Below are positions 9,728 through 21,777 of a DNA stretch of 64,000 nucleotides, one piece after another. Under the pieces are notes generated by a model. The model did no database searches and was not told where the DNA came from. It saw nothing but the letters and a program-made list of their open reading frames with translations. This DNA is from Neofusicoccum parvum. Lineage: Eukaryota > Ascomycota > Dothideomycetes > Botryosphaeriales > Botryosphaeriaceae. Numbering within the stretch: the first letter of the stretch is position 1; each line of letters starts with the position of its first letter. The stretch spans positions 682,001 through 746,000 of the forward strand of contig CP087209.1 in the NCBI GenBank assembly GCA_020912385.1. Reading direction: 5' to 3'. The translations under genes and the position numbers were made by a program.

Positions 9728-12700
9728 TTAAGCTCTCGGAATGATGTAATCCTGGTTTTCAACGGTGACGCTCTTGGTCTGCGAGGAGATGGATGTCAGT
9801 CGGAATGCGCTTCATGACGGGTTTAAATTTCCCAGCTTACCATATGGTTGACCTTGTAGACACCGACCAGGCGCGACGCAAGCTCGAACATGTTGTTGCG
9901 CAGAGAAATGACGACGAACTGTGCATTCTTTGTGCGCTCCTTGATGTAACTGGCAACAATAGAGACCTAAAAATAAATCGTCAGCAACCGTGCCATGCGG
10001 GCGAGGCAGAGCAGCACTTACATTTCTAAAGTCTAACGCGGCATCGATCTCGTCCATGACGTAGAGCGGTGTCGGCTTGTAATGGTGCAGCGCAAACACC
10101 AGTGCCAGACTGCTCAAAGTCTTCTCGCCACCAGACAGGTTGGAAATATTCTTCCAGCTCTTCTTGGGCGGCATGACACTGAACAGGATACCTTCCGAGA
10201 AAGGATCTAGCGAGTCGACAAGCTCGAGTTCCGCGTTACCGCCCATGGTGATCATCTGATACATCTCTTTTAGGCGAAGCGAGATGGTGCTGAAGCCCTC
10301 CATGAATCCCTCCAGACGCAGGCGACGCAACTCATCGCAGCGCTTCTTGGCGGCATCGCGCTCGGCTACAGCAGTGGCCAGGTCGGCACTACGAGCGGCG
10401 TGCTCCTCGACACGGCGACGATACTCAGCGAGGACGCCGAGCTCGACTTGGACGTTCTGCGTCTTCTCTTCCAACGCGGCGATCTCACGTTTGAGCTGGC
10501 CCTTGTCCATGTCCTGAAGCTCGTCCTTGGTGTAGGTAGCCAGTGCCTCGGCCTCTTGCTCCTCGCCAATGTCGCTGATGTTCTGGAGAGAAAGCTTACT
10601 CAGCTTGTCCTCCCAGTGCCGCAGCTTCACTTGGTTCTCCTTGAGGGTCTTCTGATGTTCTTCTAGCTGGTTGCGCATTTCGATCTCAATTCCACGTGTT
10701 TCATTGAGCTCCGTCGTCTTGGCGTCGAGTTCGGCCTTGAGCGCTTGCAACTCCTCCTTCTTTTCCTCTAGGGCCTTGAAAAAAAAATGTCAGTATGTAA
10801 ACGCGAGTAGCTGTATCTTCGGCAACTCACCTCCTGCGCATCCTCGGCCTGCTGTCTCGAACCACCAGAGTCCCGTCTCTGGCCCCGCATGTCCTCCTCA
10901 ACCTTCTCCATCTCAGCAGACACCTTCTCCAGCTCTTTCTCCGCCTCGACATGGGCCTTCTCATGCTTAGTCTTCTGCTTCTTTGCCTTTGCTCTCGACA
11001 CTTCGGCTGAGGACATCTCCTCGTTGAGCGTATCGATCTGCTCCTTCAGGCCATCGACCTTGGCCTTTTGAGTGCGCAGTTTGATACCACCAATCTCCAT
11101 GATCTTATCTTGGAGAGCCTTGATTTCTTCCTCAACACTGGAAGTCTCGGCATGTAGCTTGCTGATCTCCTTTTCCATGCTAGCAATGTTCTTCTCGAGA
11201 CTTGCCATGCGAGTCTTGTCGGATTTGGAAGGCTGCTGCTCAGCTGCAATCTCCTTGATGCGACGCTGGGCATCAGCGATATTTCGGTCGCAGCTCTCAA
11301 CCTCAAGTGCGATCTTCTGGGCCTTCGTCTCCAACTTCGGGATTTTCTCGTCCAACTGTCTGAGCATGGTCTCGCCTTCTCTCACCGCAGCTTGAAGATC
11401 CTGGAACTGTTGCTCGACAGCGTCACGATCAACTTCGAGTTTCGCGACCTGTTCCTTTGTCACATCAGAGGCCAACTTCGAGGACATGGCGCCCTTCGAA
11501 ACCCTCGTACCACCACCGCTCATCGTACCAGATTTATCGATAAGTTGGCCATCCAGAGTCACGACACGCCATCTCTTAGCTCCGTACGCGATGCGGTTCG
11601 CTTGCTGAAGATCCTTCGCCACAAGAGTGTTCTGGAGGACACTGTAGAAGGCCGGCCTGAACTTATCATGCTTGGACTTGACAAGGTCGAACAGTCTCGG
11701 GACATTATCGGGCGTGCTGATCTCGGAGAGGTCGCGCTGCGGCAATCTGTCGAGCAAGATGAAGTTCGCGCGGCCCAGGTTGTTCTTCCGGAGGTACTCA
11801 ATGCACTGCTGACCAACCTCGACCGAATCGACAACCAGGTTGTTGAGCGCAGGGCAAGCGGTCGAAATGGCAATGTCGTACTTCTGGTCGATTGTTCCAA
11901 GGTTGCCAAGGCGGCCATGGAAGCCCTTGATTCTGCCCGATTCCTGCAAACGTGTAAGTCCCGTAAGGACGTTCCCTTGGGACTGAGTTTGAGAAAGGCT
12001 GGATCTCGCTTCGTCCGCCTTCTGTCGGGCGCTGGACAGCTTAGAGCGAACTTTCGGCTCCTCCTGGCCAAGAACAGCCATCTCTTTCCGGACGCTCTTG
12101 ATCTCCTTTTCTGTGTCGCGCTTCTCGGAATTGCATTCCTCGAGCTCAGCCAGCTTGGTGGCCTTTTGCTCCTCGAGGCCGGCAATCTTCGCCTCAGTTT
12201 CGCCGATTTTCTTCGCGCCTTCATTTTCTTTTTCCCGTAGGATGTCCAGCTCACTTTGTGCAACAGCCATGGCCGACTGCTGTTGGTTGACCTTCGTGTT
12301 CCAAGGCTCCAGGGATTTTTGCTTCGCGGCAATCTCATCTGAAATGCTCTGCGTCTTTCCCTTCAGGCTCTCACGAATAGAACTGAGTTCCTCTTCCTCA
12401 GCCCGCATCTTCTCCTCGAGCTCTGCGATTTCAGCAGTGTTCCTCTCGATGTCATCCGTGCACTTTTGCATGGTGTTCTCCGCTTCCGATGCACCAAACC
12501 TGCTCGTCTCGAACGTCTTCTGAAGCTTCTTCTCCTTGTTGGTTAGAAACTTCTTCTTCTCTTCAAACTTGACGGTTTCCTTGTCCAGTTTTGCCAGCTC
12601 CTTGAGGACTTCCTGCGTCTGCTCCTCGAGCTTCTTGTACTGCTTGGATCCTGTCTTATACTGCTTTTCGAGTTCCTTGATTTCCTCCTCGCTTCCCTTG

Positions 12701-14517
12701 TGTCTCTCAAGTTCATCATTCAGTGACGCCTGGGCCTCGTTGATTGCCTCTTGAGCAACCTGGACGTTGTCGTTCGTGTCGTCGATGAAAATTTGGTAGA
12801 GGGCCGACTGCTTGGTTGCGAGCTCGTTCTCGTCCCGAATGTAGGCCAAAGCCTTGTTCTTCTTATCCTCCAGGCCGTCCTTTTCCTTCTCAACGTGCTG
12901 AACTCTGTTATTCTTCTCCTGGCAAACCTCGTTGAGCGTCTCAACCTGAGCAGCGGACTCCTCGATAGGCGTCTTGTACTTGGATGTTCCGATGATGTCC
13001 TCAAGGTATTCCAGGAGACCATCGTCGTGCTCGTTCGCGGCCTTTGGCTTCATTTGCGCGATAGACTCGACCTCACCCTGCAGAATCAGGAAACGCTTGT
13101 GGTCCAGATCAATACCACGGTCGCGGAGCAGGGTCGTCACAATGGTGAAGCTAGACTCCTTCCCGTTGATATAGTACTTGCTCGAGTTGTTCTTGAAGGC
13201 CTTTCGGGAGATGACCAGGTTGGAATCGGGTACAATTTCAGACCCTCCCCCGGGCAGATCCATGACCTCCTGAAAGTGAACTTCAACCTCACAATGGTCC
13301 AGATTCGGGAATTGGGCGGAGTTGTGAATCAAGGCTGACAGCTTGCCCTGTCTCATTTTGCTTGCCCTGAAACCAAAGACGAACAGGAGAGAATCGATGA
13401 CATTGGACTTGCCAGAGCCATTGGGACCCACGACAGAAGAAAACGAAGCGTGGAAAGGCCCGACTTCCTGCCTGCCTGCGTAACTCTTGAAGTTTGTGAG
13501 AATCAGCCATGTGATACAAAACCGCGACTTCGGGGCCTCAGGCTCTTGAGTCAAAGGTTGCGCAGCAGCTCTCGCCTTGGCCACAATATCCATAGGCCTG
13601 TCCAGCACCGTGTTCAGCGCGTCAACTCTGGTGATGGTGCGGGGAGTCTGAGGAGCCGGGGTCTTTTCTTTGGGCGCGGGTGTCGTTTGGTCGAGGATAG
13701 ATTTCTTATCTTCGGGAACGGGGGTCTTGTCATCGAGCGCAGGAATCTTGTCTGTGGGAGCAGGTGTGGGCGTCTTCGCTTCGAAATTCTCGGCGTTGCC
13801 GGGATCGAAAGGCTGCGGCGTCTTCTGGCGTGGGGTGGCATCGCCTTCAGTAGACTTCATGATGTTGGAGGACTTCTCGGCATCGTTCGTAATGTCGGAA
13901 AGAGGTGACTTGTGGCGCAATTCGTGCTCGGATTCTTGCTCCTGCTGAGTGAGGGATTTAGTATCTCCAGTGAGAAGTGTCATTGGTCGCGACGCATGCG
14001 ATTCGACCGTGGTTTGCGGCATGGAAGGGGGAGGGATTTGTTGTATTACATCCGGAACGACTGAGGCTCTGCTTTTGCGGCTGTCGCGAACGTTGTGGCG
14101 GCCTCTCCGCGTAGCAGGAATCTTCTTTGGCGGCCTCCTCGACTCTTGCTCCTCGCCATCGCCAGCTACACTGGCGGCAGCACTCTCGGCAGGGCTGTTT
14201 ATGGCCGACGGCTCGACGGACTCGCTGGCTCGTGTCCTGCCCTTCTTGGTGGGGACGGTGCGCGGGGTGATGGGCACCTCGGAAGCCTTGCGGCGGCGTG
14301 CGCTCTTTGGCGGGGCGGGCGTGAAGTCTTCCTCGTCGCTGTCATGCCTCACAGCAGTGCGGCGGCGCGCGCTCTTCGGTGGTGCGGGCTCGGGAGCAGG
14401 CGTGAACTCTTCCTCGTCGCTGTCCTGCTGGATGACCGTGTTCTCCTCTGAGTCGGAGGATTCCACGATGGTCTGGCGGCGCGCAGCCGCTCGCCGGGAG
14501 GGTCGCGCAGCTGACAT
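9728..14517 (-). CDS. SMC4: Condensin subunit SMC4
   Basis: Four exons, 14517-10831, 10774-10022, 9966-9841 and 9778-9728, give 1538 residues. SMC ATPase of condensin, which pairs with SMC2 to compact chromosomes. Walker A (GPNGSGKS) sits at residues 364-371 after TNFKSY, followed by SLLFVFGFRASKMRQGK. Long coiled coils flank a hinge with GRIKGFHGRLGNLG and SGTMSGGGTR. The C-terminal head has the signature NLSGGEKTLSSLAL and Walker B LYVMDEIDAALD, and ends TVENQDYIIPRA. The three introns (56, 55 and 62 nt) all lie in the 3' third. The N-terminus is a long 330-residue low-complexity extension with many S/T-P sites and a duplicated DSDEE-FTPAP-PPKSARRR unit. Intact catalytic motifs argue for a functional gene. 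Confidence 0.96.
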
Positions 14518-15084
14518 TGTGGTGTGGCGAGGCGGATGGGGCGGGGTTAGTCGGATGGAGTCGTCGCATCGAAGGCTCCAAGCGCAGCGGCGGCCAAAAC
14601 AGCAGCGTGTAGGTAAACACGACGCGCACGGTGTCCCGTCTTGGCGCGCTAGTGCTCGACGTCACGCCGAACCCGCGGACGCGACGCGCCGCCCTGATCT
14701 CAAGACCAAGGAAGCGTGCAGCTCAGCCAGAACGCTCCCGTCCTGGTCGGTTCTACGTTCTGCGGTGAGTTTGAGCACCGATGTTGCCATCTCCCAATGC
14801 TTCCGCGCCTGCGCTGCGCAGATGCTCTCATAAACATGTTGCCACTGAAGTGCTCGTCTATTCTTTTGTCCGTAGGATGGGTCTGCAAGTATTATCGCTC
14901 TTCTGCACGCGTTCCTGCCCTGTTTGTCTCCCGTGCTACTCGCTGGCCAGACACATGGGATGTGCTTCGCATGGGCCTCCTCCCCAGCCTTTTTGTTTTG
15001 GTAGTAATGCACCCAAGCACCCACGGCGGCCAAGTTGTATCCGCGCCCTGCCAACAATAATCATCATCTGCCAGCAAGCATGTT
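14518..15084. other. Intergenic between SMC4 start and ARP4 stop
   Basis: Both flanking genes are on the minus strand, so this holds the SMC4 promoter and the ARP4 3' UTR. A minus-strand frame at 14662-15057 is open for about 130 codons but has no recognisable motif and is not annotated. Confidence 0.5.
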
Positions 15085-16753
15085 CTACTTGCAACGCTTC
15101 TCAACGATACCCGCTCCGTGTTCGTCGTATTCCTTCTTGCTGACCCAGAGCTGCACAGAGTCAGTCGTCTCCCGCTTCGCATCTACCACGGCGATGATGA
15201 CTTACCTGATGGAAGCTGCCTAGGCTACCAAGGATGCTCCCACCGATCCAGCTAGCGTACTTGCGCTCCACCGTGTTACCCGGTGCTTGAAGCCTGATCC
15301 TAGGGCCAGGGTAGATTTGCCCTAACTCTTGGTTGAGTCTATCATTGAAGCCAACGATCAAAGAAGAACCGCCAGTGACCACAATGTTAGCAAGCAAGGC
15401 AGGACGCATCTCGACATCAACGTGGCTGAGGGCCTGCACGACAAGCTGTGGGATCGTCTGGTCGTCACGCGGCCGGGGGTTTTCCGCGTCCTGGGTTTTG
15501 CTCGTCAGCGCGGCTGTGCGGAAACGAGGCCTTGACAAAACAAATACAAACTCACCGTCAGCGCAGCCTTGGCATCAAACAGACCCTCGACAGCCTTGAA
15601 GCGCTCTGCACGGAAGACCTGGTTCCATCCGTCCGGCATCTCGAATGGCCTCCCCGGGCTGTTGTTGTACACCTCTTCGGCATTGCCCGTGAACTTTCCT
15701 CCATTCCAAACCTGCACCACCGACTCCTTGAACTCGGTGAGCACGCGCTCTTCCTCTAGTCTGCGGAACGATGCTGTCGGCTCCTTGTCGAACTTTTTGT
15801 AGACGGCCTGGGCCGCAGCGCCTGCTTCCACGGGAGTCTTCGACGCGACCATACAGTGCGGCGTCAGCGGGATAGGGGGCTGGGCTTGCTGGAATACCAG
15901 GCGGATTTGGTTGGAGACGAAGTTGCCTGCCAGGGGAGACTTCACAACGCCTGCAGTCGCATTTAGCGTCAATTCAATATGGCTTATCGTCCCACAGCTT
16001 ACCCTTCTTAATCACCATGCCGTCGATAACAGGAGTGACTGAAGTCGTGGCAGCACCGACGTCAATTACCAGCGCTGAAGGCTTTCCAGACGCAAATCTG
16101 CGGTTGAGTCAGTGCATAGTCCCCAGCACCGCAAGCATTCGCGCACCTACGCTGCCAGAACCCCGGTCTTTTGCACATAGAAAGCCGGAGCACCCCATTC
16201 CTCCATGGCAACCTCGATGCACTTCTCGCGGTGCTTTGCGCTGACCCAGCCCGGCTCGGTCATGAGCAGAGGCGAGCCCTCCAGCGGCTTTTCCGTTTCA
16301 GCCTGTGCCTCAATGTCGACCTCCATATCGCCATTCGAGGAATCGTTAAGGCCGTTCTTTGCTGGGCTCTGCTCTTTCGCGCCGGTCAAGCGCGAGGTGA
16401 TAGAGTACTCCCATAGCTTCGTCGCGGTTTCCCAGTCCTCAACGACGCCGTCGGTCGACCAAGGATTCTTGATGTCGAGGTTTGCCAGCGGATTGTGGAT
16501 TGCGTTCTCGCCGAAGATGGGGTCGGCGGCGCCGTCGCGCACACCGTAGAAGGTGGGAATGACAGACTTGGGCACGTCCTCGCCCGCAAAGCCGGCGCGG
16601 GTGGTCGAGTAGCCAGGGTCGAGGATGATAGCAGACACCTCATCTGCGGATTGACATCAGCGAAACGCACAGCAGCAGCAGGCGCAGGCGCAATGGAAGC
16701 TCACCTCCGGCATACTCGTTCGTCTGCGGCGGCTGGGAGCTGGGCAGGGCCAT
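15085..16753 (-). CDS. ARP4: Actin-related protein 4
   Basis: Six exons: 16753-16705, 16643-16151, 16097-16003, 15950-15556, 15490-15206 and 15150-15085, giving 460 residues. Nuclear actin-related protein shared by NuA4 acetyltransferase and the INO80 and SWR1 remodellers. The start [19 protein letters not shown] leads into the actin phosphate-binding strand [19 protein letters not shown], then [14 protein letters not shown] (second phosphate loop), [28 protein letters not shown] and [12 protein letters not shown] Ser/Asp/Glu-rich insertion (residues about 110-140) is typical of Arp4 rather than actin. All five introns are short (52-65 nt). Shares a 405-bp upstream region with GUP1. Confidence 0.94.
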
Positions 16754-17158
16754 GATGACGGCAGTGGGAGCGCAGGGTCGCGCGCAGGTGGAGGGCGTCG
16801 GGGGCACGAGATGCAGGCTTCGGCAGGTCGATGACGCGGGGCGACGCGTGGTCAGGCGGGTTGGATGGTCGCGATGAGCTCGCTGCTTGGGCGGAGGGCG
16901 GAGGGCGGAGGGCGATCAGCCTCGCGTTCCTGGCGCCAGTGCCGGTGCCAGCGTCGGCGAGGGCGCGCGGGCCTCCGCTCCGCTGGGCGGCCGGGCGGGA
17001 CGCGGAGGAGCGCGCTCTGCGGGTGGCAGCTCCTCGGCTGGCTGACTTTCCACGCCATCCTACTCGTACAGGACACGCGTGGTCTCCTGCGGTCTCCTGC
17101 GGTCTCCTGTGCTCCTTCGACGCCCCGGGGCTCTGCAATGGAATAGCACCCCGCAGCC
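16754..17158. promoter_or_regulatory. Bidirectional promoter region ARP4/GUP1
   Basis: 405 bp between two divergent starts. It contains a GGGCGGA heptamer array at 16889-16912 (about three copies) and a perfect 10-bp unit repeated three times at 17081-17110. No TATA element was recognised. GC-rich content throughout. Confidence 0.5.
17081..17110. repeat. Three tandem 10-bp units GGTCTCCTGC
   Basis: Two identical copies and one with a final T instead of C, directly abutting, ending 49 bp before the GUP1 start codon. Position in the probable 5' leader or core promoter makes a regulatory or UTR role conceivable but unproven. Confidence 0.85.
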
Positions 17159-19199
17159 ATGGCCTTGCTCAGCTTCCTGCGCCGCCTGTACTCGCTCGAC
17201 ACCCTCGACACCCGCTTCACCACCTCCGCGACCGCGCCCCCGACCCAAATCGATCCCGCGAAGCCCTCGCATCTCACGCCCAAGGATGCGCCACGCTCAG
17301 GAGCCCCAGCCCCCGGCTCGCAGCCGTCCAAGTGGAACACGCCGGAATTCTACCTGTACTACCTGGTCTTCTTGACTGCCATACCGTCCATGTTCTACGC
17401 CGTCTACGATGTCTCGAAAGGTGCAGACGCCGTCACCTCCAATTCCACCGTCCGTGGCTGACATCCCGCCAGCTTCTCACCCCAATTACCCCAAGTTCGA
17501 GCCTCTCCTGTCCGACGGCTGGATTCCCGGCCGCAAAGTGGTATGTTCTGGTGTGACGTCCCAGGCCCCCAGACACACTGACCCCGAGCAACAGGATAAC
17601 TCGGACGGCCAATACTCCTCGTTCCGCGATAACGTCCCCTACCTCTTCGTCGTTGCTATCCTCCACCCTCTCCTGCGCAAATGCTACGATTATCTCTGCC
17701 GCGCCGACTCCTACACACACGTTCGCCCGAACACAACCCCCGATCGCCATCACCTCACACAGGGCTTGACATTGCACGCCGCTGCAGACGCACGGCTGGA
17801 ACAGCGAGTGTCTTTTGACTTTGGCTTTGCTTTGGTCTTCATTTTTGCCCTGCATGGCTTCTCGGCAACCAAGGTCCTTCTGATTCTCTACCTCAACTAT
17901 AAAATTGCAACTACTCTACCAAAGAAGTTCATTCCGGCTGCTACATGGATATTCAACATCTGCACTCTGTTCTCCAATGACATCTATCGTGGCTATCCCT
18001 TCACCAAAATTGCCGCTTCCATCCATGGCGGCGATGGTGCGGGGACGTGGGGAGGACTGCTGGACGACTATGGTGGTCTAATTCCCCGCTGGGAGGTCCT
18101 CTTCAACATCACCGTCCTCCGTCTGATCAGCTTCAACATGGATTACTACTGGAGCTTGAATATGCAGGGGGGAAGCCCTATTGAGGTAAGCTTCTCTGAA
18201 GCCCACTCCCCATTTGTCACTGCTCACGCACCCAAGAAGAAACAACTCGATCCTTCCAACCTTTCTGAGCGCGACCGAGTCGCCATACCCGCAAAGCCCG
18301 GTGACTACTCCTTCCGCAACTACCTGGCCTATGCTCTTTATTCGCCTCTCTACAACGCCGGCCCAATCCTCACCTTCAACGACTATATTTCCCAACAGCG
18401 CTATTGCGCCCCCAGCATCACCCGCGAGCGCACCACCCGATATGCAATCCGCTTTCTCCTAGCTCTCCTAACCATGGAAGTCGTCATCCACTACATATAT
18501 GTCGTGGCTATCTTTGAAGCGAAGCCCGGCTGGGATACCTACACTCCATTCCAACTCAGCATGCTTGGTTTCTTCAACCTCCACCACATCTGGCTGAAGC
18601 TCCTTCTCCCGTGGCGCTTTTTCCGCCTCTGGGCCCTCATCGACAACATCGACCCGCCCGAGAACATGGTCCGCTGCATGAGCAACAACTACAGCGCGCT
18701 GGCCTTCTGGCGTGGGTGGCACCGCAGCTACAACCGCTGGCTGGTGCGCTACATTTACATCCCCATGGGCGGCAGCGGGCACGGCCGCAGCATGCTGTCC
18801 ACCATGATCAACTATCTCGCCATCTTCACGTTTGTGGCGCTCTGGCACGACATCCAGCTGAGACTGCTCATGTGGGGATGGCTCATCTCATTTTTCGTTG
18901 CCCCGGAGATCTTGGCCTCAGTCGCCTTTCCGAAGCGCAAATGGCAGGATCGCCCCACTGCCTACCGCTACCTGTGCGGCGTCGGCGCCGTCGCGAACAT
19001 CCTCATGATGATGGCCGCCAACCTCGTCGGCTTCGCCCTCGGCCTCGATGGGTTGGAAGGCCTGGCTAGAGGTATTTTCGGATCCGCGTCGGGCCTAACG
19101 TTCTTCGGTCTGGCGTGTGCTGTGCTGTTTGTGGGTGTCCAGGTCATGTACGAGATTAGGGAAGGAGAGGCGAGGGCGGGTGTTCGGATGAAGTGTTGA
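17159..19199 (+). CDS. GUP1: MBOAT O-acyltransferase Gup1
   Basis: Four exons: 17159-17420, 17473-17540, 17595-18185 and 18237-19199, giving 627 residues. ER multi-pass membrane O-acyltransferase needed for GPI-anchor lipid remodelling in yeast. Visible are TEFYLYYLVF-like first membrane segment (residues about 60-80), LFVVAILHPLL, IFALHGFSATKVLLILYLNY, the loop PSNLSERDRVAIP, LYSPLYNAGPILTFNDY, and the MBOAT core NYSALAFWRGWHRSYNRW with a downstream catalytic-type His in FVALWHDIQLRLLMWGW. Introns 2 and 3 (54 and 51 nt) are multiples of three without stops, so the frame also reads through them. They were removed because flanking protein then matches the family (GRKVDNSDG; SPIEKKQLDPSNL). Confidence 0.92.
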
Positions 19200-21777
19200 T
19201 ACGGAGTGAATTGTATATACATATATGTATTTTTAGTCACAAGATTCATGCCAATGAAAGGATAAATATTTCACACGTCTTCATGTCTTGAAACTTGTGA
19301 GTCTGGCAACGTTTCCGGCATGACCGAGGAGTATTCTTGGATAGGCTCAGTGGTGGAAGCACAGCAATCATCTGAGTTTATGCACTCTTCATACAGATTC
19401 TTAAAACTCAATTCTGGATGCGTAGACGGAGCTACAGAAATGAGCGAAAAACATATCGGACGATCGAACATCATGATCTGCACTCTTATATTGCCATAGC
19501 AGAAATGAACTCTCTTAGATTACATCTGTGTCTGTAAACGAAGATGTCGAAATAAGATTTTCCTCTGGTGCTTTGAAGAGGACCTAGGAAGCTCTAGTAT
19601 CGGCCATTCTTTCACTTAACATCAGTGGTCTAGATGTTACGTCTGTTTGTCGGCTCGTCATTCAACAAAGAGGGTGAACAATTATTAAAAAATTCGGTCG
19701 CCTCTTTTAATGGTAACATCGTAGAACTTTGCAGATGAGCGGTTATTTTAGGCGAAGAAATAATCAAGGCCGAGGCAAATACGGATAGTTGGAGATACTA
19801 GAGAAGGGAGGGAGGGGGGATGTAAAAATATGAGGAAAGAGTTTAAAATTACGGAAGACTATTTTAAAGAACTTCTCTTAGAAAATTAAAATTGTACATA
19901 GATTCTGAACCTTCCACCCTTTCCTCTTGTAATTTAGAGTTTTAAGAAAAATCTTTAGATGTTTGGTAATTTTATACAGGGAGTTTGACTCTATGCAATG
20001 CTTCTCTGGTATTCGTCTGCTCGGGTGGTGGGAGATGCCTCAACTCTGCTGGTGAACCATTCCACCGGCACTTTGCAAACAGCGTTCTGGGATAGATGCT
20101 ACTTCATAAAACATCCATTATTACTCACCGTCGCTTTTGCAATGGTCCTAAAAACTGACACGGACCTGGTCTTAGAGGATTCTACCAGAACCGTAGTACA
20201 AACGATATCACTGATTAACGCCACCAAGATCGAACGACAAACCAGTATCATTTCAACCAGTCCAGCATGTGAACCACCACGCAACATCTGCCCTAGTAAG
20301 TCTGATCACTCTCACTAAGCCGGGACAATTCCATGCACAACGAATGCTATACAAGGTGCTCTATTCTTTCTCTCAACAACCACCTTAGCCGGACTGACAA
20401 CGATAACACGCAAAGCACACACGACGACCATGATGACGGCAGCAATAGTAGATGGCAACACATGCACATGAAAAAGAGCTTTTGTCTTTTTTTCCTTTCT
20501 TCTCTCTATATTTACAAGAAGAAGTAGGAAGAATGAAGAGCGAAGCACACAGACGATAACGATGATGGGTGGAAAGCAAGAACGACAGCTGTTACGCCTC
20601 TGACAGAAAGGAAAGAAGAGCCAATGATCGGTCAAAGAATCGCTTGCGAAGGAAAAAGGCAAATACCAAGAAAGGGGAAGGGAAAATGGTTCGATTCTCA
20701 AATCAAACTGGGAATCAAAGTAAACAGAAGACGGAAGCGTGAATACGCATTGCCGATTCGTTTCCTGCTTTTTTCCGTTTGTGCTTCTGTGTGTTCAATG
20801 CAGAAAAGTATCAACCACAGCATAACACAGGACCATTGCTGGACCTTTTACTTCGCACACCACCGAGAAGCGAACAAGAAGACGCAGAGAGGGGAAACAA
20901 GGTAATATATATAGAGCGAAGAAAGTAAAAGGAGGTGATGTATAGAGAAAAACAACGCCGTGGTATCATGCGTTAACAGCAACACTACTACGAAGCAGCA
21001 CAACCCACACAAGGAGAAGAAGCTCCGAGCTCAATTATACCAAAAAGTGAATCTGCCCTTTCTTGATTTCGATCGAGCCGGGAAGGGAGGAGAGTAACAA
21101 CAAAACAATCAAGAGACAGGATGTAGGAAACCTGACATAGGAAAGAGAGATTTAAGCGGGTGGCGTTTGTTGTGAAGTATGGTGTGTATATGAGCCTATC
21201 TCTTCGGATGGCCCATATGGTTGTGTGGTTTGGTAATTGGCTTTTTCTGGTTTCTTTCTTCCCCAGGCCCCATGACGATAACGACGACGATTGCGATGAT
21301 GACAATGATGTGTGATACAAAGACTGCATGATGTTCATGTCTGGGTCGTTCCAGAAAAGAGAAAACAGCAGGCAGCAGCAGCAGTTTAGAAGGCCGTGAC
21401 GTAGTGCAAACAAGATCGACGCCTCACGCGACTCAACTGAACCCCGCTCCACCTCACCCCATCTCTTCTCGATCTCCCCCTCCTTTGCTCGTTCCCCTTT
21501 AAGCTCTTCAACGTTTCCTCCCCACATCTGACGATGGGGCGAAGATGAACAACTCGGAGCGAGGAGAGGAGCAAAAGAAAAAGCGACCTCAAAACATGAC
21601 AAGACGCCCAAGGAAATAACACAAAGGAAAAGGAGAGAGTGAGGTGTGTTGTGACTTTTCCCAACAACAGATTATTTTCCAGACCGAGGCAAAGCAGCGG
21701 CCCAATCAGATAGGGTATCTTCCAGCAGCAGCAACAGTAGCAAGCGAGTGCCAACTAAAAATCAGAAACGGATCATC
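19200..21777. other. 2.6-kb intergenic region between converging GUP1 and PIP5K genes
   Basis: Both neighbours end here, so promoters are not required, yet the gap is long. 19500-20000 is AT-rich, and 20330-21770 is purine-rich on the plus strand with many GA runs. A 106-codon frame at 19998-20318 has no recognisable motif. No tRNA cloverleaf or other RNA seen. Long 3' UTRs or non-coding transcripts are possible. Confidence 0.45.

Noticed and set aside
14662..15057. 130-codon open frame on the minus strand between SMC4 and ARP4
   Set aside because: No motif, no plausible start or splice context, and it falls in the ARP4 3' UTR and SMC4 promoter interval.
19998..20318. 106-codon frame in the GUP1-PIP5K gap
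   Set aside because: No motif, no start context and no intron-linked continuation.
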